7,697 nucleotides of DNA, taken from assembly GCA_022708005.1 (NCBI GenBank), contig JAKIZN010000066.1, positions 1 to 7,697 of the forward strand. Reading direction: 5' to 3'. Numbering within the stretch: the stretch's first letter is position 1; each line of letters begins with the position of its first letter. Under the pieces are notes generated by a model that worked only from the letters and a program-made list of their open reading frames with translations, was not told where the DNA came from and did no database searches. The position numbers and the translations under genes were made by a program. This document shows, one piece after another, positions 6,523 to 7,697 of this stretch. Source of the stretch: Bacteroidota bacterium. Lineage in GTDB: Bacteria; Bacteroidota; Ignavibacteria; Kapaibacteriales; UBA2268.

Positions 6523-7143
6523 ATGAATAACACACTGATTCCGATTGTAGTAGAACAAACCAGTCGTGGCGAGCGCTCTTACGATATTTATTCAAGGCTT
6601 CTGAAAGATAGGATTATTTTTTTGGGCGGTCCAATAGACGACTATATGGCTTCGCTTGTGATTGCACAGCTTTTGTTTTGCGCCAGCGAAGACCCCAAAA
6701 AAGACATTTATCTCTATATTAATTCTCCCGGCGGGAGCGTAAGCGCAGGGCTTGCTATTTACGACACGATGCAATTTATTAAGCCAGAAATATCCACTAT
6801 TGCAATTGGTATGTGTGCATCGATGGCGCAAGTGCTGCTATGTGCAGGCACCGACGGCAAACGCTATGCTTTGCCTAACTCGCGAATTTTGATGCACCAG
6901 CCATCGGGCGGCACTCAAGGGCAATCAGCCGATATTGAAATATATACCCGCGAAATTATTCGTATGCGCGAAAATCTTTATAATATCATTGCTAAACACA
7001 CGGGCAAAGATTTTGAAACTATTAAAAAAGACGCAGATAGGGACTATTATATGACCCCCGAAGAGGCGCTTAGCTACGGCATAATAGATAAAGTATTGGA
7101 AAAAGTGCCCGACGAGCAAACAGAAGACAAAAAAGAAGCATAA
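6523..7143 (+). CDS. clpP: ATP-dependent Clp protease proteolytic subunit ClpP
   Basis: A complete 206-residue ClpP, the serine peptidase that forms a double heptamer and degrades proteins unfolded by ClpX or ClpA/C. The catalytic triad is Ser100 (GMCASMAQ), His125 (MHQPSGG) and Asp174 (DADRDYYM), three higher than in mature E. coli ClpP. The handle and N-terminal segment [19 protein letters not shown] is nearly identical to the E. coli enzyme. Only about three residues precede the point matching the mature E. coli N-terminus, so there is almost no propeptide. The C-terminal tail after about residue 194 is short, charged and non-catalytic. No Shine-Dalgarno site is seen before the ATG. The gene stands alone: upstream is a divergent gene and downstream a convergent one, so the common tig-clpP-clpX arrangement is absent. 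Confidence 0.97.
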   Translation: MNNTLIPIVVEQTSRGERSYDIYSRLLKDRIIFLGGPIDDYMASLVIAQLLFCASEDPKKDIYLYINSPGGSVSAGLAIYDTMQFIKPEISTIAIGMCASMAQVLLCAGTDGKRYALPNSRILMHQPSGGTQGQSADIEIYTREIIRMRENLYNIIAKHTGKDFETIKKDADRDYYMTPEEALSYGIIDKVLEKVPDEQTEDKKEA

Positions 7144-7189
7144 TTCTGAAGGGATTTGATGTTTGTAGAAAATAGGATTGCATAACCTT

Positions 7190-7354
7190 ATGCGACTCCT
7201 ACGGAGCCGTATAATATTAAACCAATGCGACTCCTACGGAGCCGTATAATATTAAACCAATGCGACTCCTACGGAGCCGTATAATGCTAAATCAATGCGA
7301 CTCCTACGGAGCCGTATAATATTAAACCAATGCGACTCCTACGGAGTCGTATAA
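7190..7354. repeat. Tandem array of five 35-bp units, each with a palindrome (REP-like)
   Basis: Units start at 7190, 7225, 7260, 7295 and 7330. The first four are 35 bp, and the last stops after 25 bp. Units 1, 2 and 4 are identical, unit 3 differs at two places in its A+T-rich linker, and unit 5 has one C-to-T change. Each unit holds arms ATGCGACTCC and GGAGCCGTAT around TAC, forming a hairpin with one G-T wobble and one A-C mismatch, plus a linker such as ATTAAACCA. Thirty-five is not a multiple of three, so this is not a coding repeat. No protein-coding or transposase sequence is present. It best fits a non-coding REP-like palindrome multiplied in tandem. Confidence 0.93.
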
Positions 7355-7384
7355 CTCGCCGATTATTCATTACTGCAAACATTT

Positions 7385-7399
7385 GAACCCGTTGGGTTC
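7385..7399. repeat. Short perfect hairpin (GAACCC-GTT-GGGTTC)
   Basis: A perfect 6-bp inverted repeat with a GTT loop, 30 bp after the tandem array. It is unrelated in sequence to the array units. It resembles a small dispersed palindrome, but only one copy is in the window. A T-run does not follow it on either strand. Confidence 0.6.
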
Positions 7400-7416
7400 G
7401 TTAAAATTTGGGTTTA

Positions 7417-7449
7417 AGATGTCCTACCCCTCAAAGGTGTAGGACATCT
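7417..7449. repeat. Long hairpin with 11-bp perfect outer stem
   Basis: AGATGTCCTAC (7417-7427) pairs perfectly with GTAGGACATCT (7439-7449). After a C-T mismatch, CCT (7429-7431) pairs with AGG (7435-7437) around the loop CAA. It lies 45 bp past the glgA stop codon and could stabilise the 3' end of that transcript. It lacks the U-run of an intrinsic terminator. It is a likely REP-type palindrome of a different family from the array. Confidence 0.75.
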
Positions 7450-7493
7450 GGAAAAAGACAATTTACAATAATTTATGCGAGTGGGCTGATACT

Positions 7494-7697
7494 TTATTTG
7501 CCTAATGCCCAATTGAAAACTTGAATATATTCATTGGCAGATTTTTCTGATGAAAAATTTTGGTTCATGGCATTCCGTCTGATGGTATCCCAATGTGGCT
7601 CGACTTCGTAAATTGATAGCGCCCTATTTATCGCCCAAGCCATATCGCCCGCGTTGTATTGCACAAAATTAAATCCCGTGCCTTTCGCAGTGTTGGG
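7494..7697 (-). CDS. glgA: Glycogen/starch synthase, C-terminal part (GT5 family)
   Basis: Only the last 67 residues and the TAA stop are in the window, and the gene runs off the right edge. The segment AKGTGFNFVQYNAGDMAWAI followed by NRALSIYE and RRNAMNQNFSSEKSANEYIQVF matches the end of the GT-B fold of GlgA, where homologues read roughly GTGF-F..Y, then W..L..NAM..DFSW..SA.EY. GlgA transfers glucose from ADP- or UDP-glucose to a growing alpha-1,4-glucan. The usual Trp after DFS is Ser here. The catalytic N-terminal domain is not visible, so the family call rests on this tail alone. The gene converges on clpP across the repeat-rich gap. Confidence 0.75.
   Translation of the reverse strand, partial: PNTAKGTGFNFVQYNAGDMAWAINRALSIYEVEPHWDTIRRNAMNQNFSSEKSANEYIQVFNWALGK

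Larger units (their letters stand above)
7144..7493. other. Repeat-rich gap between convergent clpP and glgA
   Basis: The 350 bp between the two stop codons contain no convincing gene. They hold the 35-bp tandem array (7190-7354) and two single hairpins (7385-7399 and 7417-7449). None of the stems is followed by a clear T-run on either strand, so I do not call them intrinsic terminators. They could still block transcription or protect 3' ends of the two converging transcripts. Confidence 0.7.

Noticed and set aside
7193..7205. Similarity of ACTCCTACGG to the conserved 16S rRNA site near position 340
   Set aside because: The match is about ten bases, is part of a short palindrome and repeats five times. 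No other rRNA sequence is nearby.
7210..7215. TATAAT in each 35-bp unit as a -10 promoter box
   Set aside because: No -35 partner is seen. The two promoter candidates in the window follow the Bacteroidota pattern, and A+T-rich linkers give such matches by chance.
7190..7354. CRISPR-like array
   Set aside because: The segments between the palindromic cores are only about 10 bp and are repeated rather than unique, and no cas gene is present.

Overview
The window is A+T-rich bacterial DNA, most likely from the Bacteroidota/Ignavibacteria/Kapabacteria side of the FCB group. Three things point there: the N-terminal part of a gingipain-type (C25 family, PorU-like) protein of the type IX secretion system, promoter-like sites of the Bacteroidota form (TTTG, then TAnnTTTG), and a near absence of Shine-Dalgarno sequences. 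Naming a genus is not possible from this sequence alone.

Layout, left to right. On the minus strand lie the 5' part of a C25/PorU-like secreted protein (running off the left edge) and, upstream of it, a small outer-membrane beta-barrel-like protein. A short divergent promoter region follows. On the plus strand are a Nif3-family metal protein and a coiled-coil zinc-ribbon protein joined by a TAATG stop/start overlap. A two-way hairpin terminator separates this pair from a minus-strand group transcribed towards it: a biotin carboxylase (about 6.3 kb), a biotin carrier protein and, last, an RNA 2',3'-cyclic phosphodiesterase (ThpR/LigT family). The first two are the biotin half of an acyl-CoA carboxylase, probably for propionyl-CoA. 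Its carboxyltransferase is not in the window. A 247-bp divergent gap leads to clpP on the plus strand. The right edge holds the C-terminus of a minus-strand glycogen/starch synthase (GlgA). Both edge genes are partial.

The gene content is mostly housekeeping. The least ordinary stretch is the 350-bp gap between the convergent clpP and glgA genes. It holds a tandem array of five 35-bp units, each containing an imperfect 10-bp-arm palindrome (the fifth unit is cut short), followed by two further unrelated hairpins. This looks like a cluster of REP-like palindromic elements. I see no transposase, CRISPR array, phage gene or defence gene. I do not see convincing evidence of a wholly new biological system.
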